Below are positions 12,165 through 24,012 of a stretch of 64,000 bases of DNA, piece by piece. The DNA lies in NCBI GenBank assembly GCA_028023455.1, contig JAQFVV010000021.1, positions 3,121,351 through 3,185,350 on the forward strand. Direction: 5' to 3'. The DNA comes from Epiperipatus broadwayi (lineage: Eukaryota > Onychophora > Udeonychophora > Euonychophora > Peripatidae). Under the pieces are notes generated by a model. That model searched no databases and was not told where the DNA came from. It saw only the letters and a program-made list of their open reading frames with translations. Position 1 is the stretch's first letter, and every line of letters starts with the position of its first letter. The position numbers and the translations under genes are program-made.

Positions 12165-12425
12165 AGTAATCATTAAAAGCTATTCAGCACTTAGACAATC
12201 GCAATATCAATAACAATGAATAATTTCAAACGTTAAAACACCCTCTTTTTAACAATAAAGGTGAAATTGTTACATGGAGGTTACCTTAACAACAGTTTGA
12301 AATTGTTGATTATCATCAATATTGGGATTATCTAAGTGTTGACTGGCTTTTAATGACATATATATATTGTATTTACTGTTTTGAGGAAGACAGTCGTACA
12401 GTCGAAACTGTTATATGGGTTAGGG
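12165..12425. repeat. Fold-back repeat family C
   Basis: The left arm (12171-12240) is the inverted partner of the right arm (12287-12352; TTGGGATTATCTAAGTGTTG). Related single arms lie at 13745-13838 and 31920-32000. The right arm continues into a TTGAGGA...GAAAC segment (12381-12407) that resembles a hammerhead core. Confidence 0.5.
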
Positions 12426-12439
12426 AATTTAATAATGTT

Positions 12440-13740
12440 ATTGAATGTTAAGTGTTATTGTTTATTATTATCAATTTATTTCTTGATCTATATTTAAATT
12501 TATCAACTATTTATATTATATTTTCAAAAAAAAAGTAGAATATAAAATAATAATAACAAATAAAAAATATTAATAAATTAATGATTAATTAATCTTTGAA
12601 TGTTATTACAGTTGCTATTGTAATAAATAAAAAATAAATGAATTACATTAACCCATATTATTATACTTATTATTATTATTTCACAAATAAGGTGATATGT
12701 CCGGTAACATTATACTTATGTGAATTTTTCTAGAAGCAATGCCATCAAGCGGTTTCAACATGCTAATAAAACAGTACCAATTAATTAATTAATATAATGA
12801 GAATGTATTTCAAATTGTCCTCATGGACTTTATACTGAATGGTCTACTATCCCTATATTGTAAATCAGAAACTGACATCAACTCATAAGTTAAAGCATTC
12901 TGCTTTTTGAATTTCTTTGGCATTAAATACCACCATATATATAACAGAATGCATGCATGTGAGTGATGTTTCAACGTGCATATCTAGAAGTAATAAAAAA
13001 TTTTAGTTTTAAAAAGTAAATACTGGACATACATTATATATGTATCCAGAAGCTTCCATGTAATAAAAATATAATAGCTAAATAGCTGATATTTCAGTAC
13101 AATAGCAAGTACTTTCCTCAGAGCTTTTTCTTTCTCAAATCATAAGAATATATATGGTGAGATTTAAAATTGTTATTTTTTGTTTTTGTTATTATCTCCT
13201 CATTCTTAAATTCTATTGATTGAGAAGTTTCAAAAAATATTTTATTTTCCAATAGCTTTTTCCAAATATCATTAATTTTATATGTATGAAATAGGATCAT
13301 TGTATATTGCTAGCTAAAAACTCAAATTACCCATCACCCTCCACTACATTTCCTTCAGCAGCAATAAATCTGGATTTAATGGCAGGTAGAACAGGTAAAT
13401 TCCGACTTAAATTTTATTTACAAAGTAATGCTGCACTGAAAGAATGTATTGGTCAGGAGTGATAGCTATATGTATATGTGCATAATATGATATGGAAGGT
13501 GCATGTTCTAACATTCCTAAAGAAATTATTTGTTTGTATTTTGTTATTAATTTCTACCTATGTAATAATATATATAATTGTCCTCACCTTTAGGAAAGTG
13601 ATGGCATGCCATATTAAGGATTTATGGTGAGAATGTGACACAGTGCAAAATAGAAAAGTGCGAAGTAGAGACAATTTCTAATAAAATCAAAAATCAGATT
13701 GTTTAAAAATGTATTATATCAAAACAACCAATATATATAT
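12440..13740. other. AT-rich interval, nothing recognised
   Basis: AT-rich, with short TTATTA runs and a few TA tracts. The minus-strand frame at 13118-13300 is Lys/Asn/Ile-rich and unconvincing. Confidence 0.5.
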
Positions 13741-13744
13741 ATAT

Positions 13745-13962
<218 letters not shown>

Positions 13963-13999
13963 GTGCTGTATACATATATGTCTGGAGAAGCTTGTTTAC

Positions 14000-14948
14000 C
14001 TGAAAGTCTTCCATAGACCTTTAGGTATAAATCTTAATAATTTTAATAAATATTCCCTATATAAAATTATAGATAAATTTGATAGAATATCAATTAAAAG
14101 CTCGTATTGTTAATTGAAATCCTGCCCTCTAGTGATAGTACTTGTCTAATACATTTTTTAACCAAAAATGAAAACACTTTTAGTTTAAACATTAGATTAT
14201 ATAATAAATTAAATCAGACATTAATGTTTTATATATGTGAAAATAAAGGATAATGAATTAATATGTAATGTATTTTTATATGGTAGGATAAAGTGTTCTC
14301 ACTTTGGTTTCAAAATAAATCAGACAAATACTCTTACTAAATAGTTAGATTTCAATTAGCAGTACTAGTTTTAATTGGGAATTTACTTGTAACATCATAG
14401 CTATAATTCATTCATAAAATACACAAAAATTTACATTAGAATTATTAATTTTTACATTTATAAGCCTGTGATAATTTCCTAATTTTTTTAATAACATTTT
14501 ATGGTAAAGTCTGGTTTAATATTGTAAATAATTAGTAAATTATTTTATTTCCAGTTTTCTTATATATAAAGTGTTAATGTCTGGTCTATTTCTCTTACAT
14601 AATCTTAGAAGATAAACTAAAAGTAGTTGTCTTTTGATTTAAAAATATGTTAAACAATTTTATTATTAGATGGCATGATAGTCAGTTGACAATGCCTATT
14701 TATAATTGGTACTTTGCGTGGTTACATTGTAGAATCATCTTCAAAATGCTTGGATAATTTTTATTAAAATTATTAATATACACAATGTGTATATACAAAT
14801 AAAATATCCATTAATTAAAAAACTATTGTAATAACAATAAAAATATTAACAGCATTTGAGGAGGGCTAAGGAATTAACCGAAAGTACTTCTATGGATTGA
14901 AAGACTATATATAATAGTTAATTACCATTGTATTTATATTTTTATTGT
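14000..14948. other. AT-rich interval, nothing recognised
   Basis: AT-rich sequence. CTGCCCTCTAGTGATAGTA at 14120-14140 matches a short dispersed motif also seen near 44240, 44320, 44820 and 46000; otherwise nothing recognised. Confidence 0.45.

Positions 14949-14974
<26 letters not shown>
14949..14974. repeat. (TA)n abutting Penelope-like element
   Basis: A short TA tract forms the left boundary of the Penelope-like element; another TA tract forms its right boundary. Confidence 0.85.
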
Positions 14975-14979
<5 letters not shown>

Positions 14980-16043
14980 CATATTTTGCAGGTTCATCCA
15001 TGTTAAAAAATTTAAATATTAATATACAGACATTTTGACTTGATCACACAAGTTATCCACTGGGTGATAAAAGGTAAAAAGACGTTTGTAGAGGTGCTAC
15101 AATCACTGATTTGAAAAAAACATTAAAGTTCCACAATAGCAAAAATGTTAAATTAAGAATTTTTGTTTTAAATCTTTCCAAATAGGAGGAAGTTTGCTTG
15201 TATCATCTTGCTTATTGATACAATCAGGCCTTTTAAGTATCTCAATGACTTCTCTAATTTTGCACTGGTAGAGATTATCACATCTGGATATGATCCTGGT
15301 ACTAGAAAAATCAATTTTATGATCTGAATATATAGTATGGAATGAGAGTGCTGATGATGAGTGTTGTTTAACTGCATTAGCATGCTCATCTCTCCTAACA
15401 CTGATGTGACGATTACTCATACCTATGTAAGAAGCTTTACAATTTTCACATCAGATTTGATAAACACCATGAGATTCAAGAGGGATTGAATCCTTAGGTT
15501 TGGTTATTATATTGATGATTTTTTGATGAGCAGAAAATGTTGTATCTATATTATAGCATTTTAATATACATCCAATACTGACTTTAGTTTCTTTTACATA
15601 CGGGACCCAAATCCTAATAGCTGATTTATCATCTTTTTGTTTCCTATTTTGTCTATTTTGGGCTTGTAATAAGGTTTTTTTTATAAATTTATAATTATAA
15701 CTATTTGCTAACAAAACACTATTAATATGATTTATTTCTTCTTTCAGATGTGACTTATCTAAAAGGTTAATTGCTCTATTTAAAAGTGTTTGGGCTATAG
15801 AAACTATATGAGTTGGGTGATGATGGGAATGGAAATGTAAATATCTGTCCGTGTGTGTATTATTTCTGTAAATCGAAAAAGATAAATTATTTAGTGTTCT
15901 GGTGACTAGAACATCAAGAAAAGGGAGTTTTCAATCAGACTCTGTCTCCATTGTAAATTTAATATGAGGATGCATATTATTTAAATGTAAGAAAAAAATC
16001 ATCACATTTATTTTTTCCATGTTGCCATATGACAAAAGTGTCA
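14975..16043 (-). mobile_element. Penelope-like retroelement, 5'-truncated
   Basis: This is the minus-strand remainder of a Penelope-like element: the end of the reverse transcriptase, a linker and a GIY-YIG endonuclease, then ~170 bp of 3' untranslated region. The terminal segment (14976-15035; CATCCATGTTAAAAAATTTA) recurs as both arms of a palindrome at 23567-23699. Both ends abut (TA)n. The RT starts abruptly inside the catalytic box, so the N-terminal two thirds are missing. Confidence 0.85.
15148..16043 (-). pseudogene. Penelope RT tail plus GIY-YIG endonuclease (broken)
   Basis: The product of the intact family is a reverse transcriptase fused to a GIY-YIG nuclease that nicks the target and primes cDNA synthesis. 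Here the frame opens with DTFVIWQHGK (the residues after the first Asp of the RT YVDDT box), followed by LPFLDVLVTR and a THTDRYLHFHSHHHP motif typical of Penelope. One frameshift near 15975 and a stop near 15930 break this part. From 15714 to 15148 the frame is continuous except for one TGA at 15451-15453, which falls between GVYQI and CENCKASYIG: both halves of the GIY-YIG signature, with the CxxC usual for this class. The Arg-rich helix (SNRHISVRRDEH) follows. Assignment to Penelope-like elements is firm; the copy is inactive. Confidence 0.85.
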
Positions 16044-16095
16044 TATATATATATATATGTGTGTGTGTATGTGTGTGTGTGTGTGCGTGTGTCAA
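16042..16095. repeat. (TA)n(TG)n microsatellite
   Basis: A TA tract followed by GTGTGT repeats with minor interruptions, at the 5' truncation point of the Penelope-like element. Confidence 0.9.
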
Positions 16096-16099
16096 TGTA

Positions 16100-17590
16100 T
16101 CACTGTATTGTCAGGATTAACCTTTGAAATATAAAATAAATCCATTAATCTTAACTCTATCTTGTTAATAATATTGTTGGCCATATTACGTGTGGCTTTG
16201 TTAACATATGTGTACTATTGTATGTTCAATCGTATAAAAATCCTTTATCAGATATTAGAATATGTCAATATAAATGGATTCATTTTACGTTTGCAAAAGC
16301 TAATTCTGACAATAGATGGCAGTACGCTGATACAAATAGCATTTGGATAGTGTATTGATTCAATGGTTGCATGATTTTGCATTAATTAATATATATTAAA
16401 ATCATATTTCCTATGAATGCAATGTATTTTGCAAATTTTATAATAATATATTTATATCTATATAATTTGTAACATTTTTTATTTTATTTTAGAAGTATTA
16501 ATTTATGTTTTTTTTTTTCTTTTAATTTAGGTAAGTGGATTTTGCATGTATTAGAAAAGAAAAAAATACTGTAAATCTCGATAAAAGTAGAGCGTTAACA
16601 TGTGAAAGTGAAAGAAATGAAAATTTATAGATATATAAGTAAATTTACAGTAAGTATTATATTTAATTTATTTTAAAAAATGAAAATTTATAGTTACATA
16701 AACCCCTTGCTACTATTGCACTTAATTTATTTCACAATAAATCAAAACTGTACTCTTAAATAAATTTTAAACATATTTCTTGCATTTAGAAATAATAATA
16801 AAAAACACTGTTTATAAAATATTTAAAACAAAAAGAAAAATGCAGCTATTTAGTAACAAACTATAAATAATAGAATTATATATATACTTTTGTAAATTTA
16901 AAATATGAATGTTATTATTTTTTGAATATTATTTGCTATGCATTGTAGACATGTGTAAATAAACAGTTGAAAAAATATATTTAAAAGGACCCTTTGTTGA
17001 TATATTTTTTTAGATATAAGTTAATACCAATTTTTGCCAATATAACTGTAGAATCTTTATAAAACACAAAAGCATTAACAGAAATAGTGGACTTAATCAG
17101 TGAAGAATTTATTAGCTTCACACTCCCAAATCAAAATGCTTTAGATTTGCCTATATAATTAGAAAAATAGGTTGAAGATAAGAGTGTATCTGCTCTTATC
17201 TTTATAAAGTCGAATCTTGCGTTTAGAATTGTAGAGATCTCTCTTGTAATAAATTAAGCACTCAAAGTGCATGTACTAAGGTTATAGCCTTATTTACATA
17301 TTACATGCTGATATTGTGCTCAGTAAGAATTAATATTTACAAAAAACATATATCTTAATCTTTCACTGAGTTTAAATCTTATATCTCAATTAAAAATTAT
17401 ATGATAATCTCTAGACAAATAAATCACTAGTAATAATTATTATTAAATTTATCTAAAATGATTAGTATCAAAGATGTGAGTGTAGGAATTTTGAAACTTG
17501 TAAATCAAATTATACTAAGTTTACTTATATAATTTAGATTTATTAATTACATATTTTTATAGATGTTTTTAATAATCTCCATACTGTCCC
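16100..17590. other. AT-rich interval, nothing recognised
   Basis: AT-rich. The segment 17100-17480 has slightly higher complexity and weak self-complementarity (AGATAAGAG near 17175 against CTCTTATCT near 17194), but I recognise no gene or element. Confidence 0.45.
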
Positions 17591-17659
17591 ACTTGAAACA
17601 TGAATGAAGACACTATAAAAGATAAATAACCCCCAAGATGCATTTCATAAGTTATTAAC

Positions 17660-18055
17660 AGTATATTACTATTATTTTGATATACAAGGGTCAAACCTAT
17701 TCTACCCACCACATTGGCATGATCCACTCTAGATTAATACAATAATAATTATCACTAACCATTTATTAAACTAGAGATTATCTCGAGAGCAGGTATAAAC
17801 TTTAAACCTTAGTTAAAGATGAATATATCTGTTTTTTTTAATTAAATGCACACACATTACACATGGAAAAAACAAAACAAAAATAAAATTGGATTATTCC
17901 ATGTGGGTATTTAATTAAAAACTAAACAACTATTAACTATTAACCATTAACTGAAGTTTAAAGCTTATATTTGTGCTAGAGATATTCTCTTGCTTAATAA
18001 ATGATTTGCTATAATTATTACTGTATTTATCTAGAATGAATCATGTTAATGTTGC
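17660..18055. repeat. Fold-back repeat family F
   Basis: The left arm (about 17720-17865; AACTAGAGATTATCTCGAGA and TATAAACTTTAAACC) pairs with the right arm (about 17900-18050; GTTTAAAGCTTATATTTG and GAGATATTCTC). Related arms occur at 56956-57070 and 61250-61340, the latter split by a family A insertion. Confidence 0.55.
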
Positions 18056-18129
18056 GGCTGATATAAATATGACAATTGTAAATAAAAATGTAATAATTAT
18101 GTATTTCTTTTACATAAATTTTTTATTAA

Positions 18130-18290
18130 TAATACAAGGAGAATCATGTGTGTGATCAAGTGTGTCAGCAGTATGAGATAGCATGGATATTTGAGGGTCA
18201 TGTGAAAGTCAGAGTTCAAACCCCCTGTATATTACACATTGGAGTGCAGGTATGAAAAAGCCCATACTGTAGAAAAAATTCATATATTAA
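18130..18290 (+). mobile_element. tRNA-like SINE tail, family G-related
   Basis: It contains a good B box (AGAGTTCAAACCCC near 18209) preceded by AGTATGAGATAGCATGG, similar to the family G tail at 8690. The following TTGGAGTGCAGGTATGAAAA also occurs inverted near 3535-3555. Confidence 0.5.
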
Positions 18291-18299
18291 AAACTGTTT

Positions 18300-21200
18300 A
18301 TGCAATTTTTTTTTAACAAACTTTAGTTTGATCTGTTATTGATATTTAGATTTATATATTATCATAAATTTTTCTTTAAAAAATACTGGAAATCACATGA
18401 CACTTTATTTATCGTTTAATCTTTTTATTTTTAAATTGTAATAAACTTAATCTGCCCATTGTGGATTTTTCTTTTTCAATTTTATATTTAAAAAAAATGA
18501 TTTTTTTGAAATAGAATTTCAACAAAATAATCTATTTATGTATATTTGTAGAACAAAAGTTTTATAGCTGCCTTTAAACATATTGTAATAGTACAGAAGT
18601 AAAGGGGTGGTTATGGGCGGATGGGAAAACATGAAAATATGGAATATATTCTCATCCCACTATAATATTGGGCAAATAACAAAGGAATAAATATGAAAGG
18701 AGATTGAGATTAGAACTGAACAAAACTATAAATAGTTATCCTAATAATAATTATATAAACTATACTTATAAGATTCATCATAAGCATTATACAAGAATAA
18801 TCTTTAAATCATCATCAATCAACAGTTTTCCTTTGTGACTGGATCTAAAGGAGATTTAATAGTTAATAACAAACTTAAAACAAAATATAACACATTCATC
18901 TGAATGTGTACATTTAAGTGCTAGTCTATTGCTCATAATATAAAATAATACTGGTATTAATACATGCTGATCATCATCAGTGCTATGGTCAAATGTGCCA
19001 TTAGTGTGAAGACCAACTATAAACTAAATTTTCTCTAAAATAAAATGCAGTGAATAAACTTTAAAGGTGATAATTTTCCACCATCCAGAGAACTATCAGG
19101 ATGTTCAAACACAAACGTAAATCCCTAGATTTATATAACTAACCATTATTGCTTGTGACTAGCTTGGGAAGCAAGGACACTAGGGACTGTGAAACAAACA
19201 ATAGAAATATAAATGTATAAGCTTATTGTACTTTAATTTGAATAGTTTTACTAGGATAATTTATAAATCCCTAAAATACTACACTATAATAAAATTCAAT
19301 CAATATATTGATAATTAAGAGAATAGATAGCTGGAGGAATATAGACATTAAAATTATTTTTTTAACAATTATTTAATAAATTATCTACTAAATAATTAAA
19401 AAATTTGACAAAAAAATTATATAATATGATAATTAAAACTTAAATACATTTTTATTAACAAAATATATTTTCATATAGTAACATTAATTTGTTATTGGCT
19501 CTAGCTAATTCAATTAACCAACATTAACTTTAAACAGAATTGTTTTAGCCTACAATGATTAAAATTGTAAAACAATATTTCAAAAGTAAAAAAGAATTAA
19601 CTTAAACCCTCTTTCCATTTTCATATGAAAATAAAAAGGATTTATACAATTAAATTTTGGAGGAAAAATAAGATAAACAAAACATATTAAAAATACTAAT
19701 AAAATGATTAATTATTACCAAATGTTATTTAATTAAAAAATTAACTATAAATGTAGAGGTAAATGTGAGCATTGCAATAACCTTAGATTATTATGGTTTT
19801 GTTTTTCTTTTGAGTTCTTCTTTGACATTTATAGTTTTCGGGTTTCTCCATGTTGGTTTTTTTTCTTTTTCCATTAACACATATTTTCATGCAAATACAT
19901 ATAGAGAATTTAACCATTTTTCCAATTTACTAATTTTCAGATCAGACTAGCAAATAGAGACACTCATGTTTTTGAATGGAGATGATACTCGTTGAAGATT
20001 ACTGCAATGCTTTTCTTTTTCTTTTACATTTTCTTTAGTAAAAAAAATCCATGGTGGGATGTAATGATGCTCAATGTCTAGTTAAACTTAGTATATAGTT
20101 TCCTCAAATCCATTTTTAACAAATACATGTTTAACTTAGTGAGATTTGTCTTACTTCAGAATACCAAAGTATTCTCTAAACTCTTGTCACCTGATCTACT
20201 TCTGTTTTTTTTAACAGCTGACTCAAGAATTAAGTCAAAAAAAACTGCTGTTATTGATTTTTTTAACAGCTTTATCAAAAATGACTGTTCCTCACAAGAC
20301 ACAAGCCTACTGATTTATCTTGCCCCCCCCAATATTATTTTTGGAACAACCCTGTATCCATCCAATCACATTTTGTTTCTTACATTACCAAATTAAAAAC
20401 TGACCAATTGGTTTTATTTTTATGAAAATATTGTTATTTACCTCTATGTTTAATTAAAAAATCTCCTATAGTTGTTTTTCTCTTATGCCAAAAATAAGAT
20501 AATTTTTTAACTATCATGATTTTAAAAATATTGATTTTTGTTTTGGTGAGAGATACAGAGAAAAGAAAAAACAATCCTAATTGATTAAAAAAATTAACAA
20601 ATAGTTGAGATTTTTATTTCTTTTAAAAACTCTATTTATTTATCTCTTCTATTATTATTATCCTTTAAAAGTTGAAAATAAACCTTTGCAGTAAACTTTT
20701 CCATAACTTTCTGAAGAAAAAAAAATGTTCCCAATACTTTTTTTTCCAAAATTAAAATGAAAACTTGTAGATCTTTATAATTACTAAAGAGAGAGAAAAA
20801 ATGTTATTTATTTTATTATTTTTCTCTTTTACAAATATTTATAACACATTAACATAATATTCACATTATTATTAAAAATATTTTAAAGATTTTCCTATCA
20901 TTTAAATATAATTATTTATATTTATGATTTAAATATAAATACTATTATATTGTGATCTTTATTATAATTTAAGAAATAAAAATGTTTAAGTAAATCAAAT
21001 AACCATTATTATTTTTTTTTAAATGCAGGAAGTTTAAATATTATTCTACCATTCTAACTTTCTTGATAATGTTTGACATGGCCAGAGTTGTACCTTCTAA
21101 TCAAAGTAATTAAAAAAATAATAAATCTTTTAAAATATTATTTTATTACAAAAAAGTTGATAAATATTTTTAAAACTTTACTACTAAAAAACATTTAATA

Positions 21201-21640
21201 AAGTAACGCTATAATTTTGTGGTTATAATCTCAAATTATCTATAAAAATGATTAATTTTAACTATTCAATCTTATAACATTTTAAATATATTATAAATAC
21301 TTATCTTTCTAACTTTTGCTACATCTTTCATCCACTAATAATACCCTTTGAAGTTATTAAAATGTTACAATCTTCCTTCATACATTCATCTTTGACACCA
21401 TGCAGAGTTATTTTACAATACAAAACAGTACATCTGTTGACAAAACTATCACTAAAGAATAATAAATTTTATTCAAATAAATTAATATGCATCATTAATT
21501 GTAGTGATAAGAAAGCATTCTAAAACACCTTGAGTAACACACCTATAATGCACTATTGCAATTTTGAGACAAATTGTAAGTTACACAGAGAGGAGTAAAA
21601 CATTGGAAAATGATCATTAATTAATATATATTATAACATT
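18300..21640. other. AT-rich interval, no gene recognised
   Basis: Mostly AT-rich sequence with short homopolymers. Frames at 19765-19950 and 20127-20396 are Phe/Leu/Ser-rich with no recognisable motif and no coding support. No repeat family used here was recognised. Confidence 0.45.
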
Positions 21641-21789
21641 TTTCATTTTGCTAGGCCTCTACAAGCTAATATAAATTGCGCACGAGTTGATCAAGCTATG
21701 TCAAAAAGAAGAAAGTTGTATTTCGATTTCTATTAAAAACATAACTATATTTTCTGATCAACTCGGCCTTGTTATTGTTGAAAATTATG

Positions 21790-22602
21790 CTATCGATGAA
21801 AATCAGTTTTTAATTTATTTGAAAGGCGCCAGAGTTCTGCAAGAACCCACCGAACCGTCACATAGCATCTGCAAACAAAAAAGAAAAAAATCCTTTTAAA
21901 CTAATAGGTGTTGCATCATACCGTAATGAGAATTATTTTTTTAAGATTATTATTCCTGGGCTTATTCAAACATATTGGCAAAGGTAAATTACATTTTTAA
22001 ATCTTATTAAACTACTAATAGATTTAATAATAAAAAATAATAACTATTATTAATAACGCACAAATGAAAATTGGTATTAGAAATATTTTTATTCTAATAG
22101 ATTAAAAAAATGTTTGATATAAATTATTTATCAAATAAATTGGAGAGAACCCACTTAATTCAGACGTGAATCAATTAAAAAAAAAAAAAACAATTTTACA
22201 ATTACTGTTCACTTCCAAATTTCTTCTAGAAAGTTCTTTAAAAAAATGCAAAAAATGAATGTCTCAGTACAAGAAAATTAATGTCTCTATCGGGATTGTT
22301 TAAACATACTTTTAGAAATTGTTTGAAAATGTTTAATTTGGTCACAATCAGGAGTAATGAAGTATAACTTACCGGTAAGTTTTAGCAAATTCACGATAGT
22401 TGTAGATAACTATGCATAGTTTTTCGGAGTTAAAATGAGCTGACGACCTTTGGTTATTAGTTGATCTTGTGGTCCATTCTCCTAGTCGGTCACGAAAGCT
22501 TTTCTGATATACATCTTCAGGCACGATGTCTTCAGAGCTCTGGTTCACTCCGACATGCCGAATTACTTCAGCATAGAGTGATCTTGGATATATTATTGTT
22601 AT
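21790..22602 (-). CDS. Candidate two-exon open frame (unrecognised)
   Basis: I do not recognise the product. On the minus strand the frame is open from after a TAG at 22605-22603 to 22373 (76 codons). It meets a strong donor (ACTTACCG then GTAAGT, intron start 22372), then a 504-nt intron ending in a long pyrimidine tract and TTTGCAG (acceptor at 21869). It continues in frame from 21868 to a stop at 21792-21790, adding a peptide beginning CYVTVRWVLAELWRL. The total is about 102 codons, with a phase-2 junction. No ATG opens this frame, while several short upstream ATGs lie in other frames. So exon 1 may be a 5' UTR or non-coding RNA, or coding may begin in an unseen exon. The island is clearly less AT-rich than its surroundings and matches none of the repeats. 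Confidence 0.35.
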
Positions 22603-22635
22603 CTAAGACCAACTAGAGAAACCAACGAACAAGAT
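22373..22635 (-). ncRNA. Candidate first exon of a minus-strand transcript
   Basis: It begins about 30 nt downstream of the TATA box at 22665-22658 and ends at the donor at 22373. The sequence is non-repetitive and relatively GC-rich. It contains at least four short ATG frames that all stop within about a dozen codons, typical of an untranslated leader. The donor is embedded in a 14-bp perfect palindrome (22367-22380), so it reads as a donor on both strands. Confidence 0.35.
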
Positions 22636-22657
22636 GTTCTTCCAACTGAATCCCTCC

Positions 22658-22665
22658 TTTTTATA
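22658..22665 (-). promoter_or_regulatory. TATA box of candidate minus-strand gene
   Basis: TATAAAAA in the context CAGGTATAAAAAGGAGGG sits ~30 nt upstream of the proposed transcript start, within a GC-richer context than the surrounding DNA. Chance TATA strings are common in AT-rich DNA; the downstream donor, intron and acceptor raise confidence. Confidence 0.4.
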
Positions 22666-23136
22666 CCTGAGGTCCAGTTTTCAGACTTCTGCACATGCTA
22701 TTATCATGGCGTTTTTTGTTTCATAATCTTGTAGATTCTTTATAAAATTTACGTTATAAATTTCTCTTTTCTTATCAAGTTGTTCGACCATCTTTAATTA
22801 GCCAAAATATTTTTAATTTCTCTTATCTTTTTTATTTTACTTTTGGAATTCTTTTGTTCTCTCCAATTCTACTTTTATTTCTACTTACATAAAAAAGAAA
22901 CGAAAGAATAATTTAACTTTCATTGTACATTTTTTTTTTTTTTAAAAATTAGTCCAAAAAAAATCTAAATTTACTTTTATTTTTTTAGCTTTTACCAAAT
23001 GCCAATATATTTGCAACGTATATAATTAAACATTACAATATTAACATAAATATTTTCATGGATAAAAGATGTCAAATGTTTGTTTTTTTTATATTTTCAC
23101 TCATTTTAAGAAGAAACAACAAACCATTTGTGTAAT

Positions 23137-23395
23137 TAAAATAGGCAAAACTCTCCTTACAGTAATTCCATTCAGTGCAAGCCACAGTAATCAATAGATG
23201 CCAGAAGGCTTGTGCATAAAATCCCTATGTAATGCCTACTCATCCAATATCTCCAAACTAGTTTCTAGCTTATGGCTTTCGTCAGTAAGAAGCCTTGGAT
23301 CTGAGAGCACTCATCTAGATCTTGCACTGAGTGGCATTACTATATGGAAAGTTTTGCCTGTTTTAATAACAGTTATGAGCAAGGATAAAAACTGG
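23137..23395 (-). mobile_element. Fold-back repeat family A
   Basis: Minus-strand family A: hammerhead segment at 23298-23244, then a tail ending CTATTTTAATTAC near 23130. The opposite side (23310-23390) carries part of the tail in inverted orientation (TGGCATTACTATATGGAAAG onward). The 66-codon frame at 23198 is an accidental translation of the repeat. Confidence 0.65.
23244..23298 (-). ncRNA. Hammerhead ribozyme motif, family A
   Basis: On the minus strand CTGACGA (position 7 is free to vary in hammerheads) is followed by stem II AGC/GCT with loop CATAA, then GAA, the palindromic stem III ACTAGT and unpaired T, a permitted cleavage nucleotide. Stem I is weakened (CTTCTTA against TGGAGA, with a C-A mismatch and G-U pairs), but the outer CCAA/TTGG is kept. 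The core is complete. Confidence 0.55.
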
Positions 23396-23566
23396 TGATT
23401 GACATTTGTGTAATCACATAGGGAATCTGAAAGACTATTTGTTTTCAGGCTTCAATTGTTTTCATTTGATTAATTAGCCAGAAAATATTATTACAACGTT
23501 TTTTTATTCACAGCAATATGTATATATATATTGTTGATACGAAGATTTTCATGGGTTGCATATATA

Positions 23567-23699
23567 AAAGATATATTTTGTGGGTTCATCCATGTTAAAA
23601 AATTTAAATATTGATATACCGATGTTTCAACTTGATCACAAAACATAGGTATATTAATATTTAAATTTTTTAACACAGATGAACCCGCAAAATGTCTTA
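23567..23699. repeat. Palindrome of Penelope-element terminal sequence
   Basis: The arms 23567-23624 and 23643-23699 are inverted copies that both match the 3' terminal region of the Penelope-like element (14976-15035). (TA)n lies on the right edge and near the left. It is probably a solo inverted terminal pair left by a Penelope insertion. The frames at 23491 and 23679 cross it and are not genes. Confidence 0.6.
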
Positions 23700-23895
23700 T
23701 ATATATATATATATATAGTGATAGATCATAAGTTATCATTATGCAAGAGTTTTAATGAAATGCAATTTAATGCATACATCCTAAACAAACCTAAAATAAT
23801 AAATTGTAAACAGGTCATTTACTATCTTATTGACATCTACCTAATTCAATACAGAACCCAATATATATCACACAATATAGATGTCATATTTTGAA

Positions 23896-24012
23896 TTTTT
23901 ATTCCAGTAATTGTATATTTGCTCCCATATTCATGGCCTATGACATAGCCTGTAACACAGGCTATGAATATGGGAGGAAATATGCCCTGAAAGTGCTAAA
24001 CCAGAATAAAAC
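23896..24012. repeat. Hairpin repeat
   Basis: CTCCCATATTCATGGCCTATG (23922 on) is inverted at 23955-23976, with outer matches TTTTTATTCCAG against CCAGAATAAAAC. It is a compact palindrome, possibly a small fold-back element. No coding. Confidence 0.55.

Noticed and set aside
22360-22385. U1 snRNA gene, suggested by ATAACTTACCGG
   Set aside because: The sequence diverges from U1 right after the donor-complementary bases and no U1 stem-loops follow.
23600-23660. Hammerhead core in the Penelope terminal segment (GATCAAGTTGAAACATC on the minus strand)
   Set aside because: GAAAC is present but no CTGANGA box with a stem II precedes it at the right distance, so the match is partial only.
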